From the NCBI RefSeq assembly GCF_001678495.1, contig NZ_JTJL01000048.1, positions 1 through 54,248 of the forward strand: 54,248 nt of DNA, written 5' to 3'. This DNA is from Gallibacterium salpingitidis (GTDB lineage: Bacteria; Pseudomonadota; Gammaproteobacteria; Enterobacterales; Pasteurellaceae). The translations under genes and the position numbers were made by a program. Numbering within the stretch: the stretch's first letter is position 1; each line of letters starts with the position of its first letter. The notes beneath the pieces were generated by a model that saw only the letters and a list, made by a program, of their open reading frames with translations, was not told the DNA's origin and did not search any database. Below are positions 35,126 through 45,649 of the stretch, one piece after another.

Positions 35126-35821
35126 TCACAGATGAAGCTGCTCTTTCACAAACGGAATAGTTAATTTTCGCTGCGCTTGTAAAGAGGCTTTATCTAATTT
35201 GTCTAAAATAGAAAAGAGGTAAGTTAAATCGCGATCTAAACGATTTAATAGGAATTTCGCCACTTCATCAGGCAATTCTAACCCTCGTTTACGAGCAGCT
35301 TGTTGCAACACAGCTGCTTTTTTATCATCAGATAATTCCGCTAACTGATAACTTTCTCCCCAACTTAAGCGAGAACGTAAATCTGGTAATTGAATCGCAA
35401 GTTGCTGCGCTGGTGCATTTGCACTAATCAGTAATAGCGTATGACCGCTCTCTTTAATCCGATTAAATAGATCAAAAATTGCCACTTCCCACTCTTGATT
35501 ACCCGCAACCGCGTTAAGATCATCTAAACAAACTAAATCCAACTCTTCCAATGATTCCAAAATTTCTGGTGAAAAATAATTGGTTTTAGTTAATGGAATA
35601 TAGATAGAAGCCCGTTCTTGCTGTAAAAATAGATTATTTGCTGCTTTTAAAATATGGGTTTTACCGCTACTCTTTGTTCCCCATAGATAGAAAAATGGTT
35701 GATGTAAATGAGCAAAATTTTCAAATAAAGAACTACATAGCACTTGATTATGCTGTGCATCAAAATTCTCAAATGTTTCAGGATCAAATTCGTGAATGGG
35801 TAAAATATATTGATGCTGCAA
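35126..35821 (-). CDS. hda: DnaA regulatory inactivator Hda
   Basis: Hda, with the DNA-loaded sliding clamp, stimulates ATP hydrolysis by DnaA and so prevents re-initiation. It has 231 residues and starts at TTG. Near the N-terminus QYILPI is the clamp-binding-like motif. Walker A is LWGTKSSGKTHIL. The Walker B region is LDLVCLDDLNAVAG. The sensor/arginine-finger region RSRLSWGESYQL follows. AGG stands about 10 nt before the TTG, and no ATG fits better. It follows uraA, as in E. coli, but a terminator separates them. Confidence 0.92.
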   Translation of the reverse strand: MQHQYILPIHEFDPETFENFDAQHNQVLCSSLFENFAHLHQPFFYLWGTKSSGKTHILKAANNLFLQQERASIYIPLTKTNYFSPEILESLEELDLVCLDDLNAVAGNQEWEVAIFDLFNRIKESGHTLLLISANAPAQQLAIQLPDLRSRLSWGESYQLAELSDDKKAAVLQQAARKRGLELPDEVAKFLLNRLDRDLTYLFSILDKLDKASLQAQRKLTIPFVKEQLHL

Positions 35822-35861
35822 AAAACTACCTAATGAGCAAAGAAAAAATTGGTTATAAGAA

Positions 35862-35904
35862 TAAAGAAAAACATCAGGTTGAGCAAGTTTTCCACCTGAT
35901 GTTT
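35862..35904 (-). terminator. Terminator of upp-uraA
   Basis: AAACATCAGGT and ACCTGATGTTT form an 11-bp perfect stem around 14 nt. On the minus strand the stem is followed by TTTC and TTT. It lies between uraA and hda. Confidence 0.65.
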
Positions 35905-35921
35905 TCCGATTTTTTCAGCAA

Positions 35922-37178
35922 CTATTGTGATACTTCAGTTTCTTCTGCTTTCTTAGCTTCTTTTGGTAAAACTAGATTCAATAAAATCGCCACAATAGCG
36001 CAAAGGCTGATACCTTTTAATGAAACTTCACCAAAATTAACAAACATACCGCCGATACCAAAGGTCATCACTACCGAAATAATACAAAGATTACGTGATT
36101 CTGTGACATCCACTTTACCACGAATTAAGGTACTCATTCCAACTACTGCAATTGAACCAAATACCAACATCATAATACCACCCATTACGATGGTTGGAAT
36201 TGTCGATAAAAAGGCGCCAACCTTGCCACAGAATGAAATTGCAATCGCCCAAACGGCTGCCCAAGTCATAATCGTTGGATTAAAGTTACGAGTTAGCATC
36301 ACCGCGCCAGTCACTTCTGCATAAGTTGTATTTGGTGGACCACCTAAAAAAGAAGCAACAGATGTTGCGATTCCATCACCAAGCAAAGTACGGTGTAAGC
36401 CCGGTTTTTGTAAGAAGTTTTTTCCTGTTACAGAGCTAATTGCCATAATACCACCAACGTGTTCTACTGCAGGTGCAATCGCAATTGGTAACAAATATAA
36501 AATCGCTTCTAACTTAAACTCTGGTGTTGTAATCGTAGGGACGCTAAACCAAGGTGCATCATAAACAGGTTGTAAGTTAATCAACCCCATAAAAGCGCAA
36601 ACAATATAGCCAGCTGCAATACCAAACATAATTGGAATTAATTTCATCATTCCTTTAGCAAATACCGCAACACCTAAAGTCGTCAATAATGTAATCATTG
36701 ATACGATAAGCGCTTGATCGTAGCTATAATTACTATTTTTCCCAAGTGCCATATCAACGGCAACTGGTGCTAGTCCCATCCCGATAATGATGATTACCGG
36801 ACCAACTACAATCGGTGGAAATACACGTTGTAACGCTTCAACACCTTTCAATTTCACTAATGCACTTAATGCCACATAGACTAAACCGGCACAAACCAGT
36901 CCACCTAAAGTTACTGCTAAACCCCAAGTAGCAATACCGTATTGAATTGGTGCAATAAAGGCAAAAGAAGATGCTAAGAAGATTGGCACTTGGCGTTTGG
37001 TACATAATTGAAACAACAACGTACCGACACCGGCAGTCAATAATGCGGTATTACTGTCCAAACCGGTAATCAACGGCACCAACACCAATGCACCGAAAGC
37101 AACGAACAACATTTGCAGACCGACAAACGCCTGCTTCACTTTGCTTTCAGCAATTTGAGATTGAGTATCTTGACTCAT
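35922..37178 (-). CDS. uraA: Uracil permease
   Basis: A 418-residue inner-membrane uracil:proton symporter of the nucleobase-ascorbate (NCS2) family with about 14 hydrophobic segments. The substrate-site segment around AIAPAVEHVGGIMAIS has the conserved glutamate, and GGPPNTTYAEVTGAVMLTR is the NCS2 signature. It lies 51 bp after upp and is co-transcribed with it, giving uptake plus conversion of uracil to UMP. Confidence 0.96.
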   Translation of the reverse strand: MSQDTQSQIAESKVKQAFVGLQMLFVAFGALVLVPLITGLDSNTALLTAGVGTLLFQLCTKRQVPIFLASSFAFIAPIQYGIATWGLAVTLGGLVCAGLVYVALSALVKLKGVEALQRVFPPIVVGPVIIIIGMGLAPVAVDMALGKNSNYSYDQALIVSMITLLTTLGVAVFAKGMMKLIPIMFGIAAGYIVCAFMGLINLQPVYDAPWFSVPTITTPEFKLEAILYLLPIAIAPAVEHVGGIMAISSVTGKNFLQKPGLHRTLLGDGIATSVASFLGGPPNTTYAEVTGAVMLTRNFNPTIMTWAAVWAIAISFCGKVGAFLSTIPTIVMGGIMMLVFGSIAVVGMSTLIRGKVDVTESRNLCIISVVMTFGIGGMFVNFGEVSLKGISLCAIVAILLNLVLPKEAKKAEETEVSQ

Positions 37179-37229
37179 AAAATAGTTTCACCTCTCTGGA
37201 TAAATTAACTAAAAAAAAGATATTCAATA

Positions 37230-37856
37230 CTACTTAGTACCGAATATCTTATCGCCGGCATCCCCTAAACCTGGAATGATATAACCATTCTCATTCAGAT
37301 GATCATCAATTGATGCTGTATAAAGCTCTACATCAGGATGTGCATTCTGTAACGCTTTAATACCTTCTGGCGCTGCCACTAATACCAATACTTTAATTCT
37401 TGGACATTGTGCTTTTTTCAACAAATCAATTGTTGCAATCATTGAGCCACCAGTCGCTAACATTGGATCAACAATAATCGCTAAACGCTCTTCCATATCT
37501 GGCGCTAATTTTTGGAAATAAGGTACTGGTTCTAAGGTTTCTTCATTACGATACATTCCCACTACACTAATTCTAGCGCTTGGAATATGTTCTAATACGC
37601 CTTCCATCATTCCCAAACCGGCACGTAAAATTGGCACAACAGTCACTTTTTTCCCTTTAATACGTTCAACTTGTACCGGTCCGCACCAACCATCAATCGT
37701 TATGACTTCCGTTTCCAAATCAGCGGTTGCTTCATAAGTCAATAAGCTACCAACTTCTGTCGCTAATTCGCGGAAATGTTTTGTGCTAACATCAGCCGCT
37801 CTCATTAAACCAAGTTTATGTTTTACAAGCGGATGTTTTACTTCAACGATTTTCAT
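37230..37856 (-). CDS. upp: Uracil phosphoribosyltransferase
   Basis: Salvage enzyme that makes UMP from uracil and PRPP. It has 208 residues, the same as E. coli. The PRPP-binding loop is [12 protein letters not shown]. The C-terminal uracil-binding end is [17 protein letters not shown]. It is the first gene of upp-uraA and is divergent from purMN across a 206-bp region with a PurR box, the E. coli arrangement. Confidence 0.98.
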   Translation of the reverse strand: MKIVEVKHPLVKHKLGLMRAADVSTKHFRELATEVGSLLTYEATADLETEVITIDGWCGPVQVERIKGKKVTVVPILRAGLGMMEGVLEHIPSARISVVGMYRNEETLEPVPYFQKLAPDMEERLAIIVDPMLATGGSMIATIDLLKKAQCPRIKVLVLVAAPEGIKALQNAHPDVELYTASIDDHLNENGYIIPGLGDAGDKIFGTK

Positions 37857-37992
37857 TTTGTTGCCCTCTCAAAATTCAAAAAAATCGCACGATTTTAAAC
37901 TACCAATTCGCAAATAGCCATACTCACTACCAAAAATCTGCAAATAACCTAATCTATCGCAAAATATTTCTTGCATTTATGAGTGATCTATA

Positions 37993-38021
37993 TCGCAAAC
38001 GATTGCTTAATCGTGTACAAT
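37993..38021 (+). promoter_or_regulatory. PurR box and promoter of purMN
   Basis: TCGCAAACGATTGCTT (37993-38008) fits the PurR operator consensus ACGCAAACGTTTGCGT at 12 of 16 positions. TACAAT at 38016-38021 is a likely -10 element, and the position 17 bp upstream for a -35 falls inside the box, so PurR would block the promoter. A role for upp-uraA is possible but less clear. Confidence 0.65.
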
Positions 38022-38062
38022 CTGCGCCCGATGATAGTTGTCAACCCACCTAAGGAGCAAAT

Positions 38063-39103
38063 GTGGACAAACAAACATTAAGTTATAAAGACGCTGGCGT
38101 TGATATTAATGCAGGCAATGAATTAGTTGATCGAATTAAACCTCATGTAAAACGTACTCGCCGCGCCGAAGTGATTGGCGGATTAGGCGGTTTTGGTGCG
38201 TTATGTGCAATTCCGACCAAATATAAAGAACCAATTTTGGTTTCCGGTACTGATGGCGTAGGCACAAAACTTCGTTTAGCGATTGATCTTCATAAGCATG
38301 ACACCATTGGTATTGACTTAGTGGCTATGTGTGTTAATGACTTAATTGTACAAGGTGCTGAACCACTGTTTTTCCTTGATTATTATGCTACTGGCAAACT
38401 TGATGTTGACGTTGCAAGCGATGTAATCAAAGGAATTGCTGACGGTTGTGAACAATCTGGTTGTGCATTGATTGGCGGTGAAACAGCAGAAATGCCGGGT
38501 ATGTATCACGCTAACGATTATGACCTTGCCGGTTTCTGTGTTGGTGTTGTGGAAAAAAATGAAATCATTGATGGTAGCGCAGTACGTGTTGGTGACGCAT
38601 TAATTGCTTTAGCCTCTTCTGGCCCACACTCTAATGGATATTCATTAATCCGCAAAATCATTGAGCTTGCAAAAGTTTCACCAGCAGAAACATTACTCGA
38701 TGGAAAACCATTAGCTGATCATTTACTTGCTCCAACTAAAATTTATGTGAAATCTATCCTTCAGTTAATTAAACACGTTGATGTACACGCTATTGCACAT
38801 TTAACTGGTGGTGGTTTCTGGGAAAATATTCCTCGTGTATTACCTGATCATGTACGTGCAGTCATCAATGAGAAAAGCTGGCAATGGCCATCAGTATTCC
38901 GTTGGTTACAAGAAAACGGTAATGTTGATACTTATGAAATGTATCGTACTTTCAACTGTGGTGTTGGTATGGTGATTGCTTTACCACAAGAAGATGTTGA
39001 AACTGCTCTAGCTTTATTAGCGCAAACTGGTGAAAAAGCGTGGGTGATTGGACAAATTGAACACCTTGAACCACAAGAAACTCAACAAGTTGTGATTCGC
39101 TAA
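38063..39103 (+). CDS. purM: Phosphoribosylformylglycinamidine cyclo-ligase (AIR synthetase)
   Basis: Fifth step of purine synthesis: closes FGAM to AIR with ATP. It has 346 residues. The N-terminal [15 protein letters not shown] start (here [15 protein letters not shown]), [14 protein letters not shown], and [21 protein letters not shown] are the ATP and substrate sites. It starts at GTG with AAGGAG upstream; the overlapping ATG at 38061 is in another frame and stops after six codons. The stop overlaps the purN start by one base. Confidence 0.98.
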   Translation: MDKQTLSYKDAGVDINAGNELVDRIKPHVKRTRRAEVIGGLGGFGALCAIPTKYKEPILVSGTDGVGTKLRLAIDLHKHDTIGIDLVAMCVNDLIVQGAEPLFFLDYYATGKLDVDVASDVIKGIADGCEQSGCALIGGETAEMPGMYHANDYDLAGFCVGVVEKNEIIDGSAVRVGDALIALASSGPHSNGYSLIRKIIELAKVSPAETLLDGKPLADHLLAPTKIYVKSILQLIKHVDVHAIAHLTGGGFWENIPRVLPDHVRAVINEKSWQWPSVFRWLQENGNVDTYEMYRTFNCGVGMVIALPQEDVETALALLAQTGEKAWVIGQIEHLEPQETQQVVIR

Positions 39104-39753
39104 TGAAAAAAAGAGTTGCTGTTTTAATTTCTGGTGAAGGACAAACGTTACAAGCGATTATTGACGCTTGTAACGCTGGTCAGCTCAATGCTGATATTGT
39201 TACAGTGATTAGCAATAAAGCCAGCGCCTATGGCTTACAACGTGCAGCAAAAGCTAATATTCCTACCCACGTTTTTGTGCGTAAAAATTTTGCTGACAAC
39301 CAACAAATGGATCAAGCCATTGGTGATTTACTGGCTGAATATCAAGTTGATTTAATTGTCTTAGCCGGTTATATGAAGATTCTTACCGCTGAATTTACGC
39401 AACGTTTTGCTGGTAAGATATTAAATACTCACCCATCTTTATTGCCAAAATATCCTGGTTTACATACTTATCAACGTGCTTTAGAAAATAAAGATACAGA
39501 ACATGGTTTTAGTGTGCATTTTGTCAATGAAGAAATGGATGGCGGGCAGTTAGTCTTTCAATTCAAGTTACCAATCTTACCAGAAGATACGGAAGAGAGT
39601 TTATCGACTCGAGTGAAGCATTACGAACAATACTACTATCCGCAAATTATTAATTGGTTTGTTGAACAACGCTTAGTATTTCGCGATCAAGCCTATTTCG
39701 ATAACCAACCATTAACAACACCGATTATTAAAACCTTAGCAGATGCAGAATAA
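39103..39753 (+). CDS. purN: Phosphoribosylglycinamide formyltransferase
   Basis: Transfers formyl from 10-formyltetrahydrofolate to GAR, the third step of purine synthesis. It has 216 residues. The signature ILNTHPSLLPKYPG carries the catalytic N and H, and HFVNEEMDGGQLV carries the catalytic D. The first codon overlaps the purM stop (TAATG), so the two are translationally coupled under PurR control. Confidence 0.97.
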   Translation: MKKRVAVLISGEGQTLQAIIDACNAGQLNADIVTVISNKASAYGLQRAAKANIPTHVFVRKNFADNQQMDQAIGDLLAEYQVDLIVLAGYMKILTAEFTQRFAGKILNTHPSLLPKYPGLHTYQRALENKDTEHGFSVHFVNEEMDGGQLVFQFKLPILPEDTEESLSTRVKHYEQYYYPQIINWFVEQRLVFRDQAYFDNQPLTTPIIKTLADAE

Positions 39754-39759
39754 TGCAAG

Positions 39760-41055
39760 TTATTCTGCATAATTCTTAAAATAGCCGATAGCCCCATAAA
39801 AATGTTCATCAATAAAGAGTAACGGGATACGTGTTCTCTGCCACGTTGGCACTTTTAATTTTTGCCAAACTTTTTTGATGTCAGTATGTTTTGCTTGCGG
39901 AGCAATTTTTACTCTCTTTGAATAATGAAAACGAATAGTCATCTGTTGAAAATTCACTGGTGGTAGCACAACGAATTGATGTTGCTGCCAACTCAATAGC
40001 AAACCTTGAGCAGATTGTTCACAGCTAATTTCGCCTAAACCATCAGGTAATAATAAAGTTTGCCCAATTGCTAATGGCAATATCTGTTGCTGTAATGATT
40101 GATAGATCGGTGTTAAATATAGCTGATCCTGAAAGCGACGTACCATTCGATTATTAAGCTGTAATTCCGGTTGGCGATCTTGTTCTGCTGCCACCACTTC
40201 ATCTAACAAAACTTGCAACTGTTTTTGTGTCGGCATTGGTTGCTGCCAATGCGCTAACCATAACCGCAATAATTGTTTTTGTTTTTCTCTCGAATAATCA
40301 GCAAACTGCTGCAGATTAAAACAACCATCAGCGGACAAATGTTGTAACAAAATCGGTTGTAATAGCTCTTCTAATAATTGTTGCTGTTCCGCACATAATT
40401 GAGCAGAACGAACAATCGCTTGATCAATACTATGCCAACGTGCTCTTAATAATGGCAACACTTCATTGCGTAAGAAATTACGTTCATATCTCGTATCATC
40501 ATTACTTTCATCGAAAATGGTCGCTAATTGATGTTCAGTAATATATTGCTCTAATTGAGATCGGGTAATCCTTAACAGAGGGCGAAAAATCGGCACTGAA
40601 AATAATTGTGTTTGTGTAGGCATTGCCGATAACCCTTTCACGCCACTACCACGTTTTAGCGCTAACAGAAAAGTTTCGCATTGATCATCTAAATGATGAG
40701 CCGTAACCAATATTTCATTCGCTTGTAATTCTGCTTGAATAGCTTGATAACGCGCTTTTCGTGCTTCCGCTTCAATATTTGCTGATGACGCTAATTGCAC
40801 TTTTTTGGCAATAAAAGGAATCTTAAATTGTGCACAAAATTGCTGACAATGTTCTAGCCAATGATCAGCATTAACACTTAGTCCATGATGAATATGAATA
40901 GCTCGTAGTGGAAAATCATAACGTTGGCGTAACTCAACAAACAGGTGCAATAATGCTGTTGAATCTACACCACCACTAAAACCAATTAAAAACGCCTTGT
41001 TCTGCAAGGCGTTTTCGTTAATTTGTTTAATTAATTCATCAATCAATGAACACAT
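39760..41055 (-). CDS. tilS: tRNA(Ile)-lysidine synthetase
   Basis: Adds lysine to C34 of the CAU tRNA(Ile), changing its codon specificity from AUG to AUA; essential. It has 431 residues. The PP-loop is IGFSGGVDSTALLHL, and HHLDDQCETFLLALKRG follows. A C-terminal TilS domain is present (KKVWQKLKVPTWQRTRIPLLF). A TTG at 41067 could add four residues, but the ATG at 41055, 4 nt past the pdxY stop, is more natural. It is co-transcribed with accA and pdxY by spacing. Confidence 0.95.
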   Translation of the reverse strand: MCSLIDELIKQINENALQNKAFLIGFSGGVDSTALLHLFVELRQRYDFPLRAIHIHHGLSVNADHWLEHCQQFCAQFKIPFIAKKVQLASSANIEAEARKARYQAIQAELQANEILVTAHHLDDQCETFLLALKRGSGVKGLSAMPTQTQLFSVPIFRPLLRITRSQLEQYITEHQLATIFDESNDDTRYERNFLRNEVLPLLRARWHSIDQAIVRSAQLCAEQQQLLEELLQPILLQHLSADGCFNLQQFADYSREKQKQLLRLWLAHWQQPMPTQKQLQVLLDEVVAAEQDRQPELQLNNRMVRRFQDQLYLTPIYQSLQQQILPLAIGQTLLLPDGLGEISCEQSAQGLLLSWQQHQFVVLPPVNFQQMTIRFHYSKRVKIAPQAKHTDIKKVWQKLKVPTWQRTRIPLLFIDEHFYGAIGYFKNYAE

Positions 41056-41059
41056 ATGA

Positions 41060-41923
41060 TTAAGCAATTTTTACCGCTTTATATTGGCTGATTGGATTTA
41101 CAATATAATTCCGCGCTGGAATGATTTGTAATTCATATTTTTGCGACTCTTTGGTTACAGTCATCACATCATTAACCGCATTTGCTGTATGCTCAAAAGC
41201 CTCAATCTCTGATTTTCCATTCAATAGATTAGCTAAGAAAATTGCACTGGTCATATCGCCAACACCGACAGGATCGCGACCAACAAACTCATGCAACGGA
41301 CGGCTAATATGCCACATTCCTTGCTGGGTAGCTAACACCATTTCAAATTTATTTGGATCTTGTCCCACTTTACTTAAATGTTTCACCAACACTGTCTTTG
41401 GCCCTTTCGCCAAAATCGCTTCTATCGCTGCTAATGCTTGGCTAAAGTTTTCTACCGTTAAACCGCTTAACTCACGCAACTCCACCAAATTTGGCGCAAT
41501 AATATCAGCTTGGCTCATTGCATCACTGACTAAAAATTCTGCAACTCCAGGCGCCACTACACAGCCTTTATCCGGATGCCCCATCACTGGATCACAAAAA
41601 TAGATCGCATTTGGATTGGCTTTTTTGACTGCATTTACTGTATTTAAAATTTCTTGTCCTTGCTCCGCCGCACCAATATAACCTGATAACACTGCATCAC
41701 ATTCTGACAACGCGCCAATATCCGCAATCCCTTGCGTGATTTCAGCAATCTGTTCTTTTGGAATCACCATGCCTTTCCAACGTTGATATTGGGTATGGTT
41801 AGAAAACTGCACTGTATTTAATGCCCAAGCATCTACACCTAATAATTGCATCGGCAATACTGCCGCTTTATTTCCCGCATAACCATATACGACATGAGAT
41901 TGTATTGATAAAACATTCTTCAT
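41060..41923 (-). CDS. pdxY: Pyridoxal kinase
   Basis: A 287-residue ribokinase-like kinase that makes pyridoxal 5'-phosphate from pyridoxal in the vitamin B6 salvage pathway. It starts [21 protein letters not shown] as PdxY proteins do, and the anion-hole motif with the catalytic aspartate is [13 protein letters not shown]. It lies 12 nt after accA and runs directly into tilS. PdxK is the alternative, but the start and length fit PdxY better. Confidence 0.93.
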   Translation of the reverse strand: MKNVLSIQSHVVYGYAGNKAAVLPMQLLGVDAWALNTVQFSNHTQYQRWKGMVIPKEQIAEITQGIADIGALSECDAVLSGYIGAAEQGQEILNTVNAVKKANPNAIYFCDPVMGHPDKGCVVAPGVAEFLVSDAMSQADIIAPNLVELRELSGLTVENFSQALAAIEAILAKGPKTVLVKHLSKVGQDPNKFEMVLATQQGMWHISRPLHEFVGRDPVGVGDMTSAIFLANLLNGKSEIEAFEHTANAVNDVMTVTKESQKYELQIIPARNYIVNPISQYKAVKIA

Positions 41924-41935
41924 TACAATTTCCTA

Positions 41936-42889
41936 CTAACAATAACCGTAACTCATCAATCTTTGATAACGGCGATCTAGAAGCTCTTCGTGACCTAATA
42001 ATGCCAACTCTTCTAAATCAGTTTTAATTTGTGCTTTTAAATTTTCTGCCATTTGTTCAAGATTACGGTGTGCACCGCCAAGTGGCTCTTCAACAATGCT
42101 GTCAATTAATGATAATTTTTTCAAACGATCCGCTGTTAATCCCATTACCTCAGCAGCAGTTGAAGCTTTATCCGCTTTTTTCCATAAAATAGAAGCACAA
42201 CCTTCCGGAGAAATAACAGAATAGGTACTATATTGCAGCATATTCACTTTATCACCGACGCCAATCGCCAACGCACCACCGGAACCACCTTCACCAATTA
42301 CGGTACAAATAATTGGCACTTTTAACATCGACATTTCCCGTAAATTACGCGCAATCGCTTCTGATTGTCCGCGCTCTTCTGCACCAACGCCCGGATAAGC
42401 TCCCGGTGTATCAATAAAAGTAATAATTGGCATCTTAAAACGCTCTGCCATTTGCATTAAACGTAACGCTTTACGATAGCCTTCCGGCGCTGGCATACCA
42501 AAGTTACGTTTTACTTTTTCTTTTACTGAACGCCCTTTTTGATGACCGATTACCATCACTGGACGACCATCTAAACGTGCAATACCACCTACAATCGCTT
42601 TATCATCAGCAAAAGCACGATCACCTGCCAACTCTTCAAATTCAGTAAAAATATGTTCAATATAATCTAATGTATAAGGACGTTGTGGATGACGTGCCAT
42701 TTGAGAAACTTGCCAAGCCGTTAAATCTGCAAAAGTTTTTCTCGTTAATTCTTCACTTTTCTTCTTTAAACGAGCAATTTCTTCGTCAAGATTGATTTTA
42801 TCATCTTGCCCAGATACCGCGCGTAGTGAGTCAATTTTTGCCTCAAGTTCGGCAATCGGTAATTCAAAATCTAAAAAATCTTGATTCAT
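41936..42889 (-). CDS. accA: Acetyl-CoA carboxylase carboxyltransferase, alpha subunit
   Basis: Half of the carboxyltransferase that makes malonyl-CoA for fatty-acid synthesis, 317 residues. The N-terminal helices ([18 protein letters not shown]) are typical. The crotonase-like core has [42 protein letters not shown] and [15 protein letters not shown]. Its partner accD is not in the window. AAGGAAC precedes the ATG. Confidence 0.98.
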   Translation of the reverse strand: MNQDFLDFELPIAELEAKIDSLRAVSGQDDKINLDEEIARLKKKSEELTRKTFADLTAWQVSQMARHPQRPYTLDYIEHIFTEFEELAGDRAFADDKAIVGGIARLDGRPVMVIGHQKGRSVKEKVKRNFGMPAPEGYRKALRLMQMAERFKMPIITFIDTPGAYPGVGAEERGQSEAIARNLREMSMLKVPIICTVIGEGGSGGALAIGVGDKVNMLQYSTYSVISPEGCASILWKKADKASTAAEVMGLTADRLKKLSLIDSIVEEPLGGAHRNLEQMAENLKAQIKTDLEELALLGHEELLDRRYQRLMSYGYC

Positions 42890-42914
42890 ATTGTTCCTTT
42901 TTATTTGTTAATGA

Positions 42915-42942
42915 AATAAGCGACAAAATAATGCCGCTTATT
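42915..42942 (-). terminator. Weak terminator-like hairpin between the symporter gene and accA
   Basis: AATAAGCG and CGCTTATT pair around 12 nt in the 86-bp gap. Only TTTC follows on the minus strand, so termination efficiency is doubtful. Confidence 0.3.
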
Positions 42943-42975
42943 CTATGCTTTTTTTTACTGAATTGCAGTGTTTTT

Positions 42976-43920
42976 CTATTTTCGTAACTCTTCTTTACTA
43001 TTCATTGAAGCAAAAAGCGTTGCCAAAATCGGCCCTGAAATATTGTGCCAAAAACTAAACACCGCGCTTGGTACTGCAGCAATCGGATTAAAATAAGCCG
43101 TTGCCAATGCAGCACCTAAACCAGAATTTTGCATCCCTACTTCAATCGCAATCGCTTTGCTATCTGCTAAATTCAACTTAAAGAGTTTCGCTACTAAGAA
43201 ACCAAGCAAATAACCTAAACCGTTATGTAACACCACGACAAAGAAGATAAATAAACCAGATTCAATAATTTTGTCTTTGCTGACTGCTACTACCGCAGCC
43301 AAAATCAACACGATTGCAATAACTGAAACTAATGGGGTACAAGTACCTAATTTCACCATTTGTTTCGTTAATAATGTTCTAGCAAGAACACCTAAGAAAA
43401 CTGGGAATAACACAATCTTCAATACAGAAATAAACATTGCATAAGCATCAATATCCAACCATTGACTCGCTAATACATAGAATACCGCTGGAGTTAAGAA
43501 TGGTGCTAATAAAGTGGAAACAGAAGTACAAGCTACAGATAACGCCGTATTTCCTTTCGCTAAATAAGTCATCACGTTAGATGAAGTACCGCCTGGGCAC
43601 GCGCCCACTAAAATCACACCAACAGCTAAATCAGGCGGTAAATTAAAACCTTTTGCTAATGCATAAGCAATGCCCGGCATCACCACAAATTGTGCTACCA
43701 CACCAATAAAAACAGCTTTTGGATGTTTTACTACTTCACTGAAGTCTTGTACTGTTAAGGTAATTCCCATACCAAACATCACAATTCCCAATAAATAAGG
43801 CACATAAGCAACAAACCCGGCGAAAAAACTTGGAAATTGATAAGCTAGGAAGGCAAAAAGTAATACCCAGATTGAAAAAGTTTTGCCAGCAAACTGGCTG
43901 ATTTTTTGTAATGTTTGCAT
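42976..43920 (-). CDS. Bile acid:sodium symporter family protein
   Basis: A 314-residue membrane protein of the BASS family with about nine or ten hydrophobic segments. The signature GACPGGTSSNVMTYLAKGN and the second crossover region EVGMQNSGLGAALATAYF are intact; these helices form the sodium and substrate sites. Bacterial members carry varied substrates, including pantoate and other organic acids, so bile acid transport is not implied. Its upstream gap contains the Fur-box/sRNA-like element, whose terminator lies between that promoter and this gene. Confidence 0.9.
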   Translation of the reverse strand: MQTLQKISQFAGKTFSIWVLLFAFLAYQFPSFFAGFVAYVPYLLGIVMFGMGITLTVQDFSEVVKHPKAVFIGVVAQFVVMPGIAYALAKGFNLPPDLAVGVILVGACPGGTSSNVMTYLAKGNTALSVACTSVSTLLAPFLTPAVFYVLASQWLDIDAYAMFISVLKIVLFPVFLGVLARTLLTKQMVKLGTCTPLVSVIAIVLILAAVVAVSKDKIIESGLFIFFVVVLHNGLGYLLGFLVAKLFKLNLADSKAIAIEVGMQNSGLGAALATAYFNPIAAVPSAVFSFWHNISGPILATLFASMNSKEELRK

Positions 43921-44021
43921 AATTTTTATCCTTAGATACTGCTAAATTATTATTTAATTAGTAAAAGCTCTAAGAATTTACCGCTTTATTGAAAATTTTC
44001 AATCGATTTATCACTTTTTTT

Positions 44022-44061
44022 TAGAAAAAAGAAAAGGCGGGGAATCCCTTCCTCGCCTTTT
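44022..44061 (-). terminator. Terminator of the candidate small RNA
   Basis: On the minus strand AAAAGGCGAGGAA and TTCCCCGCCTTTT pair over 13 bp with one mismatch around GGGA and are followed by CTTTTTT. Confidence 0.85.
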
Positions 44062-44127
44062 CACTACTACAAATTTACTTTCTACTCTACTACTACTCGG
44101 ACTGCACACTCACTCTATGCCGACCTG
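44024..44127 (-). ncRNA. Candidate Fur-regulated small RNA
   Basis: A promoter at 44134-44161 on the minus strand would start transcription near 44127. About 100 nt later comes a strong terminator. No start codon with a ribosome site or sizeable ORF lies between. A Fur-like box overlaps the -35. Known relatives by role are RyhB in enterics and HrrF in H. influenzae, but I see no clear sequence match to RyhB. The other reading is an attenuated leader of the symporter gene 104 nt further on. Confidence 0.6.
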
Positions 44128-44133
44128 TGTTGA

Positions 44134-44178
44134 ATAGTAGCAGATTATTTTTTAATGTCAATAAGAATTATTCTCATT
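44134..44178 (-). promoter_or_regulatory. Promoter with overlapping Fur-like box
   Basis: On the minus strand TTGACA (44161-44156) and TACTAT (44139-44134) are 16 bp apart. The sequence TGAGAATAATTCTTA (44176-44162) fits the 7-1-7 Fur core TGATAAT-N-ATTATCA at 11 of 14 positions and is itself nearly palindromic. It abuts the -35, where bound Fur would exclude RNA polymerase. Confidence 0.65.
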
Positions 44179-44185
44179 TATAAAA

Positions 44186-45535
44186 TTATTCACCAGACAC
44201 TTTCATATTTTCAATTAAAATAGAACCAGTACGAATATTTGAACGCTCTTCTACATCATCCGTTACCGCAATAATCTGTTTTAACATCTCCGGCAAACTG
44301 CCTGCGATAGTAATTTCCGCTACTGGAAATTGAATTTCACCATTTTCCACCCAAAATCCTGCAGCACCACGCGAATAATCTCCTGTTACCAAATTAACAC
44401 CTTGTCCCATCAATTCAGTAACCAATAACCCCGTTCCCATCTGTTTTAGTAAGGCAGCCAAACCACCAGCACAATTTGGTTTCACCAACCAATTATGAAT
44501 ACCGCCAGCGTGTCCTGTTGTCTGCATACCTAATTTTCTAGCGCTATATGAAGTCAATAGATAAGTTTGTAACACACCATCCGTAATAATTTCCTGATCG
44601 CGTGTCATTACGCCTTCACTATCAAATGGCGTTGAAGCTAATTGTCCTAATAAGTGCGGTCTTTCACTAATTTGGAACCAAGATGGTAAAACTTGTTGCC
44701 CTAATTGATCTAATAAAAATGAAGATTTACGGTATAAAGATCCACCACTAATCGCCGAAGCTAAATGCCCGATAATACCGGTTGCCACATCATTCAAAAA
44801 GATCACCGGCACTTGTAATGTGTTTAATTTTTGCGGATTTAAACGTGCTAATGTCTTTTTCGCACAATTTTCTCCAACCCATAATGCAGATTGAAGATCA
44901 GCAAAATTTCTAGAAATGGTATATTCATAATCGCGCTCTAATGCCTGATTTTGTTCAGCAATCACACTACAAGAAAGCGAATAACGTGACGATAAATAGC
45001 TATTCAACACCCCATAAGTATTGCCATAAACGCGAATGCCTTCACTTGAATTAAAGCTAGCTCCCTCACTATTAACAATTTTAGCATCATAATCTAACGC
45101 TGCTGTTTCCGCAGATAATGCCAGTTCCACCGCACGATCAACCGAAATATCAGTTGGATGATACAGCTGTAAATCTGGCGGATTAAATGCCATTAACTCT
45201 TTTGGTGCCAAACCTGTACAATCATCTTCCGAAGTATATTTCGCAATAGATAATGCTGATTCTACTGTACGTTTAATCGCCTCATTGCTTAAATCCGAAG
45301 TCGAAGCATTGCCCTTTTTATTCCCTACATAAACAGAAATCCCTAATGCACCATCATTATTAAATTCTAAATTTTCAATCTCTTTTAAACGGGTAGAAAC
45401 GCTCAAACCTGTTACTTTCGTGATACTTACTTCCGCAGCCGCGCCAGCTTGAGCCGCTAGTGATAAAGCGTAATCGACTGCATTACAAAGATGCTGTTGC
45501 TGTTGTAGAAAATCTTGTTGTTTTTGTTGCGTCAT
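44186..45535 (-). CDS. pmbA: Metalloprotease-family protein PmbA (TldE)
   Basis: A 449-residue TldD/PmbA-family protein. With TldD it degrades unfolded peptides and processes microcins and the antitoxin CcdA in E. coli. Conserved stretches are [44 protein letters not shown] and [16 protein letters not shown]. PmbA lacks the HExxH zinc motif, which is on TldD, and none is seen here. I start at the ATG 45535 rather than 45565 because the upstream residues (IKKCEREKK) do not look like part of the family. It is divergent from darP, the usual arrangement. Confidence 0.95.
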   Translation of the reverse strand: MTQQKQQDFLQQQQHLCNAVDYALSLAAQAGAAAEVSITKVTGLSVSTRLKEIENLEFNNDGALGISVYVGNKKGNASTSDLSNEAIKRTVESALSIAKYTSEDDCTGLAPKELMAFNPPDLQLYHPTDISVDRAVELALSAETAALDYDAKIVNSEGASFNSSEGIRVYGNTYGVLNSYLSSRYSLSCSVIAEQNQALERDYEYTISRNFADLQSALWVGENCAKKTLARLNPQKLNTLQVPVIFLNDVATGIIGHLASAISGGSLYRKSSFLLDQLGQQVLPSWFQISERPHLLGQLASTPFDSEGVMTRDQEIITDGVLQTYLLTSYSARKLGMQTTGHAGGIHNWLVKPNCAGGLAALLKQMGTGLLVTELMGQGVNLVTGDYSRGAAGFWVENGEIQFPVAEITIAGSLPEMLKQIIAVTDDVEERSNIRTGSILIENMKVSGE

Positions 45536-45649
45536 CTTCTTCTCTCTTTCGCACTTTTTTATCAATGGAAAAGGATTATATAAAAAATCACAGATCTTCT
45601 GCTAGAATGTAGCGCCATATTTCACATTATTACTAATAGGAAAACGGAA

